Shown piece after piece: positions 13,401 through 22,809 of a stretch of 64,000 nucleotides of DNA. Source of the DNA: Tetmemena sp. SeJ-2015 (Eukaryota > Ciliophora > Spirotrichea > Sporadotrichida > Oxytrichidae); the NCBI GenBank assembly GCA_027382625.1, contig JAJKFJ010021420.1, positions 372,001 through 436,000 on the forward strand, read 5' to 3'. The notes under the pieces were generated by a model, which saw only the letters and a program-made list of their open reading frames with translations, did no database searches and was not told the DNA's origin. The position numbers and the translations under genes are program-made. How positions within the stretch are numbered: position 1 is the first letter of the stretch; each line of letters starts with the position of its first letter.

Positions 13401-16400
13401 CTAATTCTCATTATAATTAAATAATTAAGACACTCCATAAGAGAAGAAAAAAACGAAGTCTGGCCCAAAAAAATATACAATAAAATAAAGAAAGTAAGAA
13501 AAATTATTTTAAATAAATATTTTATATCATATTGTATCGAATTTAAATAAAAATGGGCATTGGTTTAAATAATGAAAGTTATTGATCGCAAAATATGAAT
13601 ATCTTCTTTTCTAATAAGGGTCGCTGCAGAACGGCATCAGCAAGCAGGACAGGATCCTGGAGGAGTTCCAGTTCCAGTGGCCCTACGCCGACAAGCCCAT
13701 GATGTTCTACCACTCCATCAGCAACATTGATTAAGGAGATTGAAGTGGCCTCGGTGGACAGCTTCCAGGGCAGGGAGAAGGACTTCATCATGCTTTCCTG
13801 CGTCAGAAGCAACGAGGCCTCCGGCATCGGCTTCCTGAACCAATAAATTAAATCACTCACTCTGGAATCTCTATTGCTAAAATATAATTAAATTAAAATA
13901 TTTTATTATAATAGAAATTGATTATTTAAATTAATGAAAGCATTTCTTTATTTAATTAAGTCAGGAGAATTTATTTTATTATAATAAAAGTACTTAATTA
14001 ATTTATTTCAATAAAATTTATCATTTTAATATGAAATTTACTTTGCCCAAATATTTATTATTCTTTTAATATCATTCGCGGTCGTAATCATTATAATAGT
14101 TTGAGAATTAAAAATGTCAAAGCAATTCGACTTCCAAGGAGCAAGCCATAATAACTTTGAGATAAACCAGCCCAACTTTATAATATACAATTTGCATTTT
14201 CATATTGTTAACTACAATTCTGGAGAGTCCAACTAGAATAGCCAAGCCTCACAAGATAGTCAGCGCAGATAATGGTACCATCATAATCCTCAAAGCTAAG
14301 ATGGTTACCAGCAAAGCTCTCACGCTGAAACTGCTTCGCGTCACAACTAGGGTTCGCATTTTGGTTAAGGGGGAGGATAAGGAAATTTCGACCACCGTGA
14401 ACCTAACACAAACCTTTTTCCCAGAGATGAATTCAATCCTCAGTATTTCACCTCTCCCTGTGCTCCTTCCTCAAACTTCTCCACTTAAGGGTAGCACTAT
14501 TCTGCTTAAGGCTAATAGTACAGCAGCACCTTTGATTACCTCAACACTCAACACTCTAGTAATCATAGGTAGGAGAGAGTTGTGTTTCCCGGGACTGGAG
14601 TACAGAACACATTGACAACAGAGAATGCAGGATCCAAACTTCAGAGATCAAAATTCCCATCAGGGAACGTAAGAGAGATGTACTCCCAATAAGAAGACCA
14701 CTCTCAAAGACCCCTTGAAGCTATGAGGTCTGGTTCAAATCCAACTTTCGTAATTGGTCCGCCTCCCAGAAATTACGAGAGCAGTAAGAAGCCAAATCAG
14801 AACAGGCAGGAAAATGCACTTCAGGTCCCATAATAGTACAATAAAATCTGTCTGGCGGATCAAATAATGAAAGGCGCAACCCAAGTGCCTAGCTTGCGTT
14901 AATCACAGCAGTCCTATCCTAATTTCCAGGAATGGCCTGGTTCTAACGAAGATAGCTTCGTCGCCAGTGTTGTTCAGAGAAGATCTACAGATAAAGATCT
15001 GGAGTACTAGGCCCCCGCTATGCTAAAAACGCAGCAATAATTTGAGGAATGTTCTCCTAATGACCACCAACAAAGATCGAAGGGCTTGAAAGTAAGGGGT
15101 CATGAGCAGTAACTGACCTACATAACGGGCACTTAAAATACTCCATCAACTGAAAGCAAATCTTTAAAGTAGTAATAACGCTTTGAGAGACAGGTACCCT
15201 TTGTCGAAGATAAGTAACAGGATGATTAGATTTTCAAAGCTTCTAAGGAAGGTGATAGTAAATTTAATGTGAAAGGTAAATTAATCCATTCATATGAACA
15301 AATTTATAGAAAAAGAAGAAATTTTGTATTTTATAGTAATCATCATGCCGCCGTCGGCAAAAAGCAGCCTCGCTTGCGCCAAAGCCAATCACCTGACAAC
15401 GATTGTGTTCTGCTTGAGTAGCCATTACCTTCACAAAAACCAGTTCCTCCTATTAGAACAGCTCAAACGCCTCCATCTAGCGTTAATAGTTAAAGTAACT
15501 CGACTGCGACTCCAAAGAAATTTGAATCTTTCTCATTCGAAAGAAGAGGACAGAACGAAGACCATGATGGAGACTACAACTTTGCTAGTGACTTTTACAA
15601 TCATCTATATCAATACGTGAACACATTTCGCTCCACTAGCTAGAATGCATTTAAATTTTAACAAAGTAAGTGTTAAATACTTAATTTGGATACATAACCT
15701 ACTCGAGTCGAAGCAGAGAGAATGTAAAAGGTAGGCTAGCTAATCGACCTGCTAAATTTCCCACAGTTGCAGTTGTTTGATCTATCGGAGGCCTCTGACT
15801 AAAGAGCAAGCGATGAAGGACTTGAAGAGGTCAAAATTCAGAAGGATTCCTACTCACCTTACTATGATGGTGAAGTGGGCCCTTTTATCAAGGAGAACAG
15901 TTCTACAAGATTCAATCTGACTAGTGTTCTTAAGGATGCAGATAGCATCTTCGTAGAATTGAAATCCCCTCCTTCGTAGGTTTTCTGGTGTTGATCCTCA
16001 ACCCAGTTTACAGAGGGTACCTCAAAGTTTCCTAGAGGGTGTTATAGATAGTGGGTTGTAGCCTACGCAGTTGGTCCTTTACCTTCAAAAGCGTCTGAAA
16101 ATGCTTATTGATTAAAAGAAGGCCCGAAATAAGTCTCTGGCTAGTAAGAGAAACTATGTCCAGCTACTCTCAGAATCAAAGATGCTAGCTAATGTCTGTC
16201 TACTCCATTTCAATTAGCTCGTTAGCGATATTTTCAATAAGTCATGCGTAATTATTTATTCATTGCAGTCATAGAAATATTGTGAAAAACAAATTCATTA
16301 GAATAGTCGTGCTATTATTTGAGAAGTCATAATTTTAGTATTATAAATCTAGAATCAATTTAATTAAATTTAAAAAATATTCACTCTCATTTCAAGGAGA

Positions 16401-19366
16401 ATATACAGTTTAAAGAGTTTGTATTTCTGAGGAATTTCTAAGGTTCTTCATAATATATTTTAGAAAAGAAAGACAAATTTCACTAATTCTCATTATAATT
16501 AAATAATTAAGACACTCCATAAGAGAAGAAAAGAAAACGAATTTTGGCCCAAAAAAATATACAATAAAATAAAGAAAGTAAGAAAAATTATTTTAAATAA
16601 ATATTTTATATCATATTGTATCTTATCATTTTATTTTGAAAATTAGTTTGTAAGCTTGATAGAGATATTATTTTCACAAAGACTCTCTTATTTTTAAGTT
16701 TTAACTAATATTTAGGAGGCCATATTCTCGTCATTAACTTATCTCGCGTATTGTTTTCCTTGTAAATTATTATTTGAGTTAAGTCGTTTTATCAGTAGCA
16801 GAATCTAATATATATCATGGAAATCTTTTTACCTGTAGACTCCTTGAGCCTTAAATATATTTCTTAATATTATTATCAAGAGCAGCCATAAATTAATTAT
16901 GGAGATAAACAAGAAGGTGATTTATATAAGGGAATTTTATAGAGAAACTGATACAGTCATCACCGATAAATGCAACTTAGAATAAACCATATATTTTCCA
17001 TTAAATTGTTCATATTATTTTGATTCTAGATATTATAATTAAATAATCAGATCTACATCATGATAAAAATATTGAGATACTCCATCAGCAACGAAGAGAT
17101 TTCTGCTTCCGGTACCTCATTCTTGAACAGGCAAGAGGCCTACAATGTTGAAGCACTGGTTACTCAGTTCTTGAAGCTGGGTCTGAAGCCGGAGCAGATC
17201 GGAATCATCACACCCTACGAGGGCCAGAAGGCGTTCATTACCAGCTACATGCAAAGGTCGGGCCAGCTCGACCCCTCGCTCTACAAGGAGATTGAAATGT
17301 TTATCTTCCTGAACGATCCAAGGCGTTTGAACGTGGCGTCGCGACAAGTACTGACTCGTCATTGAATATTTTAATCATTAAAATGAATTGTTGAATTATT
17401 GATTATTAATTCAATATGAATTAAGTTAAATGAAGAAACAAAGGAAAATGCTTTTATTCAATTATTTAAAGAATAATTTAAACAAAATCAAAAGCATTCT
17501 AGTTAATTGTATTAAGAAGATTAGAACTATCATTGTGAAAAATCAGTTCCTTGCAATTCTCCTAATAAATTATTTTAAAAGTCGAAACTAATTAAGATAA
17601 AGAAATAAAATGAGTAATTTTTCTTCGAGGCATAGGAGTCAACATCTTATATGAATTAATCAGAAAAGATAATCACATTGTGAAAAGAATTTTTAGAAAG
17701 TTATATAATTTTTAACTTTAAATGATTTTGTGGTGCAGTATTTTACCTAATTTATTTCTGGAATTTTTGAAATCTGAAAGAGGAATCTCATTTTTTTAAA
17801 TTATAATTGAAATATGAAGTTAGATATCACCACAATTAACAAAGTAATTTGATAGAGAAGAGACTATTTAGTTTGGACTTTTACATATTTTCAATGTTTG
17901 TTTAAAATATTGTTTTAAAAACGCTTTTTCCTAGTTCAATTCTAATTATTTTTAACTGAAAATATAAAGATACTAGCAACATAATTACCATTTTCCAAAA
18001 ATTACTTAAAATATTTTGCTTTTTAAGCTACATAATTGGTTTGCAATTTATCTATATTTATATAATTGAGGATTTTGTTAAAGAATTACAAATTGAATGG
18101 ATCTAAGACTCTATGGGGTCCAAACAAGGTCAAATGCTGAGAGCTAATGATAGTGATCTAAGCAATGACTAATTCATGAACATGATGAAGGGAGCCACCA
18201 ACCAATTACAACAATATTTGCCCTAATCAATTAATAGCTAGTGGATTTTCAATATTTTTATGAATATAAATCTCATTTTTAAAGACTAAGTTCTTGAAGC
18301 TGGGACTGAAGCCGGAGAAGATTGAAATCTGATTCAGAGGTCGTGATAGAAAGACCCCTCTCTCTACAAGGAAATTGAATTTGTTTATTTTCCTGAACGA
18401 TCCAAGGCGCTTGAACGTGGCGCTCACTCGCGCCAAGTACGGACTCGTGATCTTCGGCAACGCTAAGGTACTCTCAAAGCACGATCTCTGGAACAATCTT
18501 TTGAATGAGTTCAAGAATCAAGGATGCCTAGTCGAAGGACCAAATATCTTCAGTCTCAAGCCTTGCGTCATTAATCCAATTTGAAAATTTACAAATTAAT
18601 TTAGTAAATATTGTTTTTATAAAGAAGAAATATGTTTAGACTTAATTTACTAATTCACGTTTATTTATATTGCATGTTTTTGTTTTTATTGTCCTCAGAC
18701 GGCCAGTCAATAATTAATATTTATACTTTAATATATTTAATTGCTTAATCTATTAAATAGAATAATTTTTAAATCACTAAATTCTTTTATAATAATAGCC
18801 CTTTATTCTTTTTATAAAACCAATGTGGTGCTTTTTAAATAATTGTAGTCAAGTACAACCCGGACAAGAAAGGTTTCATTCTGACTGAGACAGCTTTGAA
18901 TAACTTCGAGAAATCATAACAAGCAGCAGCTTCTTCCTCCACTCCCAGCAGCATCCGCGATGGTAAGTGTCCCTTATTTTATCCTCCTCATATTACAACA
19001 ACAACCTAATTTCTAAATATAGAGTTCGACACAAGAAGTGAACTCAGCAAAACTGAAAGCCAGATTTCGTACGGCAATCGTGTCAGCCAGTTCGGCTTCA
19101 CAGACATGTTTGGCCTAAGCAAGTCAAGCCAATCCCATACACAACCCTAGAACAGCTTTAGCTCAAATAAACTCCAGTCTTCTAATAAGCAAGCCTCCGA
19201 TTCTAAAAAACACGCTCAAGGAGCACCAACTGCTAACCACTCAGTCAAGCAACAAGACTCTATGGTCCTCTCAATTTTCATTCTATTTGGAGTGGTTGAA
19301 TTAAAAAGTGTTGCAATAAATCAAGAGGGATTTTTAATGATGATGAAGGGAGCGACCAAGTAATGA
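4669..19366 (+). CDS. UPF1: UPF1 / SMG2 nonsense-mediated decay RNA helicase, scrambled over ten pieces
   Basis: Superfamily 1 helicase of mRNA surveillance. Order of pieces as read: 1) 4669-4872, 2) 5065-6699, 3) 6727 to about 6954, 4) about 6977-7468, 5) 17079-17296, 6) 7481-7586 (or a copy at 10629-10736 or 13733-13840), 7) 18390-18570, 8) 18848-19265, 9) 18105-18195, 10) 19340-19366. Visible features: acidic N-terminus, Cys/His-rich domain ([22 protein letters not shown]) at 5400-5640, 1B region, Walker [10 protein letters not shown] at 6595-6620, DEAT Walker B near 7112, GDHCQLGP at 7188-7210, QYRMHP at 7305, [11 protein letters not shown] in piece 6, and ALTRAKYG in piece 7. All Trp codons are TGG. 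An intron lies at 6412-6443 and another at 18963-19022. Stop TGA at 19364. The family call is certain; pieces 9 and 10 rest on pointers alone. Confidence 0.93.
4866..5064. other. 199-bp IES candidate in UPF1, pointer TCAGAAT
   Basis: TCAGAAT occurs at 4866-4872 and 5065-5071. Removing 199 bp gives the in-frame joint SSQN then QSMMNQ. The frame is open through this segment too, since TAA/TAG are sense, but composition becomes AT-rich and the peptide hydrophobic. Confidence 0.6.
5713..5751. other. 39-bp IES candidate in UPF1, pointer ATCT
   Basis: ATCT at 5713-5716 and 5752-5755. The 39 bp are a multiple of three and carry no TGA, so the frame reads through as a 13-residue Ile/Leu-rich insert. 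Removal gives [13 protein letters not shown], which lines up residue for residue with the conserved animal UPF1 segment CASQSSLKDINWD. That alignment is the main evidence. Confidence 0.75.
6412..6443 (+). other. 32-nt spliceosomal intron in UPF1
   Basis: GTAAGA donor at 6412, TTTCAG acceptor ending at 6443. Splicing changes frame and restores [11 protein letters not shown] leading into [13 protein letters not shown], the conserved lead-in to Walker A. Reading straight through gives the wrong frame. Confidence 0.85.
6696..6726. other. 31-bp IES candidate in UPF1, pointer AGCA
   Basis: AGCA at 6696-6699 and 6727-6730. Removal converts a TGA-containing frame into APSNIAVDQLTDKI, matching the conserved UPF1 motif Ia APSNIAVDQLTEKI. 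There is no GT at the left edge, so this is not an intron. Confidence 0.88.
6948..6980. other. About 30-bp IES candidate in UPF1, pointer within ATATATA
   Basis: ATATATA occurs at 6948-6954 and 6977-6983. A joint using ATATA with a two-base offset removes the TGA at about 6956 and yields [13 protein letters not shown] in frame. The repeat is internally ambiguous, so exact ends cannot be fixed. Confidence 0.6.
7270..7740 (+). repeat. UPF1: UPF1 piece 4 end + piece 6 + 150-bp AT-rich flank, copy 1 of 3
   Basis: The end of piece 4 (7270-7468) is followed after 12 bp by piece 6 (7481-7586). These pieces are not neighbours in the protein: the 73-residue piece 5 belongs between them. The block is much more GC-rich than its surroundings. 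Copies of this block lie at 10434-10885 and 13617-13990. In this copy the pointer to piece 5 is shortened to GGAGATTGAA, because the base pair before it reads AT, not AA as in the other copies. Confidence 0.9.
7884..10077 (+). CDS. QX-1: Gln/Ser-rich protein, first of three tandem paralogues
   Basis: I do not recognise this family. ATG 7884 opens a long frame with TAA/TAG as Gln and contains a His/Phe motif (FHFHFHI) near residue 20, then a long disordered Gln/Ser/His-rich part and a more ordered, Leu-rich C-terminal domain of about 130 residues (9661-10075). The frame shifts at 8800; removing 7 bp between the GCTTT repeats at about 8799 and 8806 restores it. The C-terminal domain resembles that of QX-2 ([16 protein letters not shown] vs [31 protein letters not shown] vs [15 protein letters not shown]). 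It sits inside the gap between UPF1 pieces, same strand. Stop TGA 10075. Confidence 0.7.
10078..10433. other. AT-rich spacer without recognisable gene
   Basis: Low-complexity AT-rich DNA with a short GAAA-type purine run at about 10140. No coding frame, RNA gene or repeat matching elsewhere in the window was seen. Confidence 0.5.
10434..10885 (+). repeat. UPF1 piece 4/6 block, copy 2 of 3
   Basis: Nearly identical to 7270-7740 including the AT-rich 150 bp behind piece 6. Only 7 bp separate the two pointers here (ACTCCATCAGCAAC at 10608-10621, AAGGAGATTGAA at 10629-10640). Upstream of 10434 the sequence no longer matches UPF1, so this copy cannot supply the body of piece 4, but it could supply piece 6 with the full 12-bp pointer. 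Confidence 0.9.
11010..13154 (+). CDS. QX-2: Gln-rich protein, intact tandem copy
   Basis: One uninterrupted frame of 714 codons from ATG 11010 to TGA 13152, with TAA/TAG read as Gln throughout. The N-terminus has the [14 protein letters not shown] segment shared in form with QX-1 (FHFHI), QX-4 and QX-5. The middle is Gln/Ser/Asn/Gly-rich and disordered; the last 120 residues are Leu-rich and ordered. No catalytic motif, signal peptide or membrane segment is visible. Unknown function; possibly germline-located gene nested in the UPF1 locus. Confidence 0.8.
13617..13990 (+). repeat. UPF1 piece 4/6 block, copy 3 of 3, left-truncated
   Basis: Same block, but homology starts inside piece 4 at GGGTCGCTGCAG, so about 80 bp of piece 4 are lost. 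Pointers are intact at 13712-13725 and 13733-13744, and TTCCTGAAC at 13832-13840. It leads the third tandem unit. Confidence 0.88.
14114..15994 (+). pseudogene. QX-3: frameshifted near-copy of QX-2
   Basis: Same start and sequence as QX-2 for about 610 codons. One extra A in the codon run after VELN (about 15962) shifts the frame, and TGA follows at 15992, so the conserved C-terminal domain is lost. Downstream in-frame-length deletions show the tail is no longer maintained. Either a young pseudogene or a truncated variant of 626 residues. Confidence 0.75.
15995..17078. other. Decayed QX-3 tail and AT-rich spacer
   Basis: To about 16255 this is the frameshifted remainder of QX-3. From 16255 to 16620 it matches the spacer after QX-2 (13155-13540). 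From 16620 to 17078 it is unique AT-rich DNA with no gene seen. Confidence 0.6.
17079..17296 (+). CDS. UPF1: UPF1 piece 5
   Basis: Starts with pointer ACTCCATCAGCAAC (shared with the end of piece 4) and ends with AAGGAGATTGAA at 17285-17296 (shared with the start of piece 6). It encodes [20 protein letters not shown] to [10 protein letters not shown], the helicase segment that carries [20 protein letters not shown], conserved in UPF1. Joins at both ends are in frame. GC-rich like the other pieces of this part of the gene. Confidence 0.93.
17306..17364 (+). pseudogene. Decayed copy of UPF1 piece 7
   Basis: Nine bases after piece 5 the pointer TTCCTGAAC and the start of piece 7 recur ([11 protein letters not shown]), but a deletion and substitutions after GTGGCG break it and it runs into AT-rich DNA. 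The intact piece 7 is at 18390. Confidence 0.88.
17365..18104. other. AT-rich germline spacer
   Basis: No gene, RNA or repeat recognised. Very AT-rich with scattered TGA in all frames; consistent with an IES-like gap between UPF1 pieces. Confidence 0.5.
18105..18195 (+). CDS. UPF1: UPF1 piece 9 (penultimate), displaced upstream
   Basis: Begins with AAGACTCTATGG (18105-18116), which also ends piece 8 at 19254-19265, and ends with ATGATGAAGGGAGC (18182-18195), which also starts piece 10 at 19340. It encodes [20 protein letters not shown] followed by MNMMKGA. Both joins are in frame. UPF1 C-termini are poorly conserved, so support comes from the two long pointers, not from homology. Confidence 0.78.
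18289..18382 (+). pseudogene. Decayed copy of UPF1 piece 5
   Basis: Fragments of piece 5 remain (FLKLGLKPE, then PLSLYKEIE) with an internal deletion, point changes and an in-frame TGA. Its end pointer is altered to AAGGAAATTGAA. It stands immediately before the intact piece 7, mirroring the arrangement at 17079-17364. Confidence 0.85.
18390..18570 (+). CDS. UPF1: UPF1 piece 7
   Basis: Starts with TTCCTGAAC, shared with the end of piece 6, and encodes [24 protein letters not shown] and CLVEGPN, the helicase motif VI region. It ends at GTCA (18567-18570), which recurs at 18848; the join gives [14 protein letters not shown] in frame. The roughly 280 bp between are AT-rich. Confidence 0.9.
18848..19366 (+). 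CDS. UPF1: UPF1 pieces 8 and 10 (C-terminal tail)
   Basis: Piece 8 (18848-19265) encodes [20 protein letters not shown] then a Ser/Gln-rich tail, with a 60-nt intron at 18963-19022. Piece 10 (19340-19366) encodes the last residues and TGA. Between them 74 bp (19266-19339) are left out, and piece 9 from 18105 is inserted by pointer matching. Confidence 0.8.
18963..19022 (+). other. 60-nt intron in UPF1 tail
   Basis: GTAAGT donor at 18963, ATATAG acceptor ending at 19022; splicing joins SIRD to EFDTRSELS in frame. Good consensus signals. Confidence 0.8.
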
Positions 19367-20766
19367 GAGATTGTTAACTGAGTGAGCCTTTGGGACTCAC
19401 TAAGGAACAGTCTTTTATTTTGGAGGATTCCACCACCCTTCCACATATTCAGTGAGGTCTCTCTCTTTTCTCATTCCGATTAGCAGCCTTGAGTTTATCT
19501 TTTCTTTTGGCTGAATCACTTGCAGAAAAGAAATGCTCAGAGATTAGTTAACCTAACATCCGCAGAAAGCTTATTGAGACGAAATGATTTTTACATCTAT
19601 CCAGAGCACTATTGGATGCAATATTTAATTTAATTTTAAAATTATTTTTTCCCTTTATTATTCCTTAATTTTTATAGTTATAATTATTGTTAGAGACAAA
19701 TTTCTCTTTCAAATTTTCAAGATCTTAAATTTCATCCTTTAATGTTCCAAGTGGAGAATAATAGATTTAGAAAATAAGGATTTATAGAAAAAGGGAAAGC
19801 TAGGATCAAGGATGTAAAGGATATTTAAAGTAAAACACCAATTGTCAATTTAATTTAGCTATAATTTGAGTCTCTTTTGATTTATAATTGTAATAACATT
19901 CAATAAGATTATTGTAATTTTTCTAAATTACTTTTTATTGGATGTAAAGTTTTTCTATCTCTGACGAGATCTTCGAATCACTAACACAGTTGAATTTAAA
20001 AGTTAAGCAAGCAGTTAAGTGTTTCTAAGTGATTTAATTTTTAAATTTCTAAGTGAATTTGCATAATTTTATGGCTTTAAAAAAATAATAGCACAAGTAT
20101 AATTTTTCTTTCTTATCGTTTAAAGGAGGCCAAAAAATAAGAAGATGAATTTATAATTAATGAGATTAAACAGAAATTCAGAAATTCAAACTCTGCGAAA
20201 GACTTCCTGAAATTTCGATAAATTAAATAAATATAAAAATTCCTCAGGGGCGCAAAATACAAATCAACTGCTTAATTTAAAATGGTGTCTATACTTCCTG
20301 CTCATTTTTAGAATTTCAATAACTTTTAATGTATATTTATATAGTCTCATGAACACTAGTAAATTGAAATGCTATTTATTGTATTTTTAAATTGAAGAAA
20401 AATTCAGTTCCGTAATCAAAATGTCTTAAATAACATTTAAATAGAAAGCTTGTAAGATTTAAAAAAAGAAAAGACATAAATCACATTTCTGACCTACGAA
20501 AATAAATTGTATAGAAGATTGTCAATTATCTGAACGGAATATGAGAAATTTATATTTACCCTAATAAGAATGAATGACTCATCATAATAAATAAAGCTTC
20601 ATAAAGTTTCATAATTTAGTAAATAATTATTTATTATTATATCTATTTAATTCCCTATAAATCCTAGCTTAACAAATGTGAATATTTTACTTTATTTCAT
20701 ATGGAAATATTTTCTCCAGGATAGGAGGTCAAGTTAATAATTTATAATATGAATTTATAATTTAAA
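19367..20766. other. 1.4-kb region without recognised gene
   Basis: 19367-19560 is mildly GC-richer and might be a remnant of coding sequence, but no frame could be supported. The rest is AT-rich. No repeat of the QX units or UPF1 pieces was noticed. Confidence 0.45.
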
Positions 20767-21777
20767 ATGACTGAGGAGTAGAAGTAACAAAACTCGGTGC
20801 ACGCTAATCGTACCGAGGTGAGAGAGTAGAGCACTCTAAATGACTAGAGTAGAGTAAACACCTTCACGAACGTCCAGAATCTCAACTTCACGGACAGTTC
20901 TAAACAGGAAAATATCACTCTCAACTTTCATATCTATATAGACTCAAAATCTATTAATGATGATATTGTGAGTGCTCAGTAGTAGCCCAATCCACAAGTG
21001 CCTTTTGGAGGCTTTCAAGGACGCTACCCTACTATCCAGGACCATAATAAACCACCCGTGTTTACAATATCCAGAGTGCCTTATCAATTCCACAGCAGTA
21101 GCAATGCTTCTAATCCACTGATGCGCACTACAAATTCTTTCATTCCATAGGCATCCCCAAGCAATGCTCAAGCTTCAGTATCCAGTCAAAAGTGCCTTAA
21201 ATTTGATAAGGAGGATTGCATGTAGGATAATGAATTTGATGACTTCATGAGCCCTCCTTCTAAAGAGAAATCAATAATAGAATTTACTGAATTTGATCTT
21301 GGTTTGTAAAATAAATCTCCATCGGATAATCAACTGAAGCCTCCAGCGATCAATGAGAGCAACATGATTTATCATCATCATCTTGATAGTTTCTCAGCTA
21401 CTGCGCTATAAACTGTCGTGAATCCTGACCACTATCCTCCCTCATCCAAATTGTTGAGCCCTTAATAAAAGGTCCTCTAATATAAAGAACGTTCGAATTA
21501 ATTTTGCATTTATGCCTAATAGGAGAGACTTAAAGCAGTGCAATTCTTGCAGAGTAACAAAGAGTTATTTGAAGATATTGACTCACTCTACGGCAAAATG
21601 TGCCAAGCATTTAATGCTGAGCCTGAAAAACTTCACGAAGGTGCAGACAACTCTATAAATGATCTCATTTAGCATCTCCAAGAAGGACCTAATGTCCAGA
21701 CGACGGCTCTCAAGGGAATTTAGGATCTAATCACATGGAAAGAAGCCCTCAATAAGAATATAAGAGACTCTACTTGA
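20767..21777 (+). CDS. QX-4: Gln-rich protein related to QX-5
   Basis: ATG 20767, one frame of 336 codons with many TAA/TAG Gln codons, TGA at 21775. It has the N-terminal segment NITLNFHIYIDSKS, comparable in place and form with QX-2 ([11 protein letters not shown]) and QX-5 (FVFNINVNMD), and a C-terminal part (IDSLYGKMCQAFNAEPEKL) that resembles QX-5 (ADTLYTSMCEVFKKEPTKI). The middle is disordered. Reading on through the TGA gives further plausible sequence to about 21850, so the end is uncertain. Function unknown. Confidence 0.7.
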
Positions 21778-22809
21778 GAGGAGCTCAAGCTCAATACCTT
21801 CTCTATGCAAATTATATATGAACCTAATTAGCTTAGAAATTCTATATTTTGATAATTGTTAAACCATTCTAAATAAAATTTATTGGACCTTCAGCTAGTT
21901 TTAAAAAGATCTTTTGAAAATAAAAGACAACTTTATAATAAAATTTAATAGACCAAAATCAGGCGATTTTAATTTAGATAAGCATCTGTATCTTAAACTT
22001 GCAAAAGCTAGATCCATGCCTATCTTCTTCTCAAACCCCAAGCAGGAAGGCTAGGAAATTTAGAACTTATAGAAATCTACCTAAACCTGCTTAAAACGAG
22101 AGGCGACTGAGTCAACCCCATCCCATGACGTTAGCCGGAATGTTTATTAACTAGTAGTATTGAAGGTCTTGTATAGCATTAAATTTAGTGCACCCAGATA
22201 CTAAACCGTTATTTCAGTTCATCATATTAGAGAAACTGGAGAAGCTAAGCCTTGGTTTGCTTGCAGGTTGGTCAAAATGAAATACAGTCATAAAGTTTGA
22301 GGTCACCTTGTTTAAATGGGATTTTTTTCACTATTTGTTGAGTTGATTGCATGTTTAACTTACTTAAGCCCGCTCAAACTTCATAGCTATGATTCTGTTG
22401 GCCAATTAGGGTTCTGTGGTCCTATTTCTTCGTAGTTAGCAAAAATGGTAGACAGGATCATCACTGTGAGGAGTAAGAAGAAGTTTTGAGGCTTTGTTTA
22501 TTAATAACTTTAAGTTTGGTTGTTATTGTTAGTGCTAGTTTATTCACAGAAAAGCCAATTTAGATTTGAATTATTGTTCAATTCTTTTAATAAAGTCTCT
22601 AGGGTTTATTATTGATTTATAGCTGTTAAAGTTCGATTTTAGGCACATTTAGGATTATAAAAGGAGAGATCCTTTTTCAAACTTGAAAATAGTTGGCCTC
22701 CCTATTATCAAAAGTTAGAGACTTTCAAGAAAATTTTATAATAAAATATTATTAAATTTTTAATAAGATTATAGAGTCAACAAGATTAAATTTCTCAAAT
22801 GTGATATCG
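21778..22809. other. 1-kb region without confident gene
   Basis: AT-rich, a short possible QX-4 extension up to about 21860, otherwise no supportable frame or element. Confidence 0.4.

Larger units (their letters stand above)
10434..16620 (+). repeat. Two tandem units of about 3.1 kb, nearly identical
   Basis: Positions 10980-13560 and 14084-16620 match almost base for base with an offset of 3104 bp at the left end. Each unit is UPF1 block + AT-rich spacer + QX gene. Differences are a few substitutions and small indels near the QX 3' end (for example an extra A at about 15962 and 6-bp losses at about 16000 and 16220). A third, older unit is 7270-10077. Confidence 0.95.

Noticed and set aside
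19367..19560. Extension of UPF1 through the final TGA
   Set aside because: Reading on gives some Trp/Pro-rich sequence but no UPF1 similarity and further TGA codons soon follow.
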